A stretch of DNA of 7,349 nt, taken from contig DJXH01000033.1 of NCBI GenBank assembly GCA_002449665.1, forward strand, positions 1-7,349, written 5' to 3'. The notes beneath the pieces were generated by a model that had not been told where the DNA came from, made no database searches, and saw only the letters and a program-made list of their open reading frames with translations. Positions 6,309 through 7,349 of the stretch are shown here, piece after piece. Numbering within the stretch: position 1 is the first letter of the stretch; each line of letters begins with the position of its first letter. The translations under genes and the position numbers were made by a program. The DNA is from Bacteroidales bacterium UBA7009 (GTDB lineage: Bacteria; Bacteroidota; Bacteroidia; Bacteroidales; Paludibacteraceae).

Positions 6309-6381
6309 GGTACCTTAGCTCAGGTGGTAGAGCAATGGACTGAAAATCCATGTGTCCTTGGTTCAACTCCAAGAGGTACCA
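6309..6381 (+). tRNA. tRNA-Phe (anticodon GAA)
   Basis: The 73-base gene folds as a complete cloverleaf. The acceptor stem is GGTACCT (6309-6315) with AGGTACC (6374-6380) and discriminator A6381. The D arm is GCTC/GAGC, the anticodon stem ATGGA/TCCAT with loop CTGAAAA (6340-6346), and the T arm CTTGG-TTCAACT-CCAAG. The anticodon GAA is at 6342-6344 and reads UUC/UUU. Positions 36-38 are all A, the usual setting for isopentenyl-type modification of A37. CCA is not encoded (CAA follows), so a CCA-adding enzyme is needed. The gene stands alone on the plus strand between two minus-strand genes. Confidence 0.98.
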
Positions 6382-6409
6382 CAACAAGTAAAATGTGTTT
6401 CATAAAAGG

Positions 6410-6446
6410 AGGGAATTATACGAGAGTATGGTTCCCTTTGTTGTTA
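6410..6446 (+). terminator. Terminator hairpin of tRNA-Phe
   Basis: Bases 6410-6421 pair with 6426-6437 in an uninterrupted 12-bp stem closed by a GAGA (GNRA) tetraloop. A T-rich stretch TTTGTTGTT follows. Two of the pairs are U-G wobbles (6416/6431 and 6417/6430), which exist only in plus-strand RNA; on the minus strand they become A-C mismatches. The structure is thus tuned for plus-strand transcripts, as expected for ending the tRNA-Phe transcript 29 bases after the tRNA. Confidence 0.75.
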
Positions 6447-6464
6447 GGACTCCCTTTCTGCCTG

Positions 6465-6496
6465 CAAAGGTATGAAAAGAAAACGGATTGTGCAAA
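6465..6496 (-). promoter_or_regulatory. Orphan leftward promoter between uvrB and tRNA-Phe
   Basis: On the minus strand, TTTG (6496-6493), exactly 20 bases and TACCTTTG (6472-6465) form as good a promoter as any in the window. It lies 23 bases after the uvrB stop and points at the back of tRNA-Phe. No credible minus-strand gene starts before trmO at 6175, about 280 bases on. It might make a short RNA ending near 6400, an antisense RNA to tRNA-Phe, or a long leader for trmO. Confidence 0.6.
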
Positions 6497-6518
6497 AATG
6501 TTGGCAAAATGCAGCATA

Positions 6519-7349
6519 CTATTCTCCCCGAAGTGCTTGCATACGGTCTTCCATAAGCAGCATTTCGTCTCGGAGGAGGGCGGCGGCATTGAAGTCAAGA
6601 TCTTTGGCTGCGGCAAGCATTTGCTTGCGTTTTTGCTGTATGGCTTTTTCGAGTTGTTTGGGTGCAAGTTTCTGCCACGATGCGTTTTTCCAACTGTCGC
6701 GAATCTTGCTTTGCAGTTGTTCTTTCTCCTGCTCGGCATTATGATAGAGAGCGGCGAGCGGACTTGCCTCAATACTTTTCTTCACGGCTTGCGGGGTTAT
6801 GCCGTGAGCCTCGTTATATGCCTGCTGCTTGTGTCTGCGCCGCTCCGTCTCGTTGATGGTGAGTTGCATTGAGTCGGTAATCTTGTCGGCATACATAATG
6901 ACATAGCCGTCCACGTGTCTTGCCGCCCGCCCTGCCGTCTGGGTAAGTGAGCGGAAATTGCGCAAGAAACCCTCCTTGTCGGCATCAAGAATAGCAACGA
7001 GCGACACCTCGGGCAGGTCAAGGCCCTCACGCAACAGGTTCACGCCCACGAGCACGTCAATCACGCCCAGGCGCAGGTCGTCGATAATCTGGATGCGGTC
7101 CATGGTCTCCACGTCGCTGTGCATGTAGGCGCACTTGATATTGATTTTCGCCAGGTAGTTGTTCAGTTCCTCGGCCATGCGCTTGGTGAGGGTGGTCACC
7201 AGCACGCGCTCGTCCTTCTGGGCCCGCTGCCGGATTTCCTCCATGAGGTCGTCCACCTGGTTCTTGGTAGGACGCACTTCGATGGGCGGATCCAGGAGGC
7301 CCGTCGGGCGCACAATCTGCTCCACCACCAGGCCCTCGGACTTCTCCAG
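6519..7349 (-). CDS. uvrB: UvrABC system protein B, C-terminal part (runs off the window)
   Basis: UvrB is the damage-verifying helicase-like subunit of nucleotide excision repair. It is loaded by UvrA and recruits UvrC for incision. The visible 277 codons are open to the window edge, so the gene is partial at its 5' end. They begin with LEKSEGLVEQIVRPTGLLDP, at the entry to the second RecA-like domain. Motif IV region VTTLTKRMAEEL, YMHSDVETMDR, motif V GVNLLREGLDLPEVSLVAILDADKEGFLR and motif VI QTAGRAARHVDGYVIMYAD follow. The UVR domain that contacts UvrC (LEKAIQQKRKQM ... LDFNAAALLRDEM) closes the protein, which ends normally at a TAG. By hand count, GC is about 61% over 7021-7320 and about 51% over 6541-6840. 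No clear intrinsic terminator follows on the minus strand. Confidence 0.97.
   Translation of the reverse strand: MEKSEGLVVEQIVRPTGLLDPPIEVRPTKNQVDDLMEEIRQRAQKDERVLVTTLTKRMAEELNNYLAKINIKCAYMHSDVETMDRIQIIDDLRLGVIDVLVGVNLLREGLDLPEVSLVAILDADKEGFLRNFRSLTQTAGRAARHVDGYVIMYADKITDSMQLTINETERRRHKQQAYNEAHGITPQAVKKSIEASPLAALYHNAEQEKEQLQSKIRDSWKNASWQKLAPKQLEKAIQQKRKQMLAAAKDLDFNAAALLRDEMLLMEDRMQALRGE

Noticed and set aside
6300..6403. Minus-strand small frame starting MKHILLVVVPLGVEPRTHG, downstream of the orphan promoter
   Set aside because: Most of it is the complement of tRNA-Phe; the GVEPRT pattern is typical of antisense tRNA translation.
6129..6872. Plus-strand open frame of 247 codons
   Set aside because: It reads through the trmO start, tRNA-Phe and the antisense of uvrB. 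The stretch VVEQWTENPCVLGSTPRGTT is tRNA-Phe translated, a well-known false gene pattern.

Overview
The window looks like chromosomal housekeeping DNA from a member of the Bacteroidales (Bacteroidetes); a Prevotella-like organism is possible but unproven. The strongest evidence is promoter grammar. Six copies of the Bacteroidetes -7 element, all reading TACCTTTGC, each lie exactly 20 bases downstream of a TTG/TTTG -33 element. Gene starts have no obvious Shine-Dalgarno sequences. The protein families (Bacteroidetes-type S8 peptidase, Pmp3/YqaE with a GCGS...GWIPG core, long three-domain Xaa-Pro aminopeptidase) fit the same phylum.

Layout, left to right. Bases 1-206 form a regulatory region. 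It holds two pairs of short direct repeats, a near-perfect 20-bp palindrome and a leftward promoter whose gene lies outside the window. A back-to-back rightward promoter (207-237) starts a probable operon: bcp peroxiredoxin (263-703), a 51-residue Pmp3/YqaE membrane protein (724-879) and a 612-residue Xaa-Pro aminopeptidase (919-2757). A hairpin plus T-run at 2833-2881 probably ends this operon, inside the tail of the next, convergent gene.

On the minus strand lies a stand-alone SF1B (RecD2/Dda-like) DNA helicase (2849-4198). Divergent from it, on the plus strand, is the small bacterial SRP RNA (4.5S RNA, ffs; 4258-4354) with its own promoter and terminator. It runs convergently into a minus-strand subtilisin-like protease (4366-5430), which has its own promoter overlapping the end of the upstream trmO (tRNA m6t6A methyltransferase, 5468-6175, minus). 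tRNA-Phe(GAA) (6309-6381, plus) has its own promoter and a 12-bp terminator hairpin. The 3' part of uvrB (6519-7349, minus) runs off the right edge.

The genes serve thiol peroxide defence, membrane homeostasis, peptide turnover, DNA processing and repair, protein targeting, secreted proteolysis and tRNA supply and modification. I found no phage, transposon, CRISPR or recognisable defence island. The least ordinary items are the apical loop of the SRP RNA, the palindrome and repeats around the leftward promoter, a consensus minus-strand promoter between uvrB and tRNA-Phe with no gene to drive, and the S8 protease without a propeptide.
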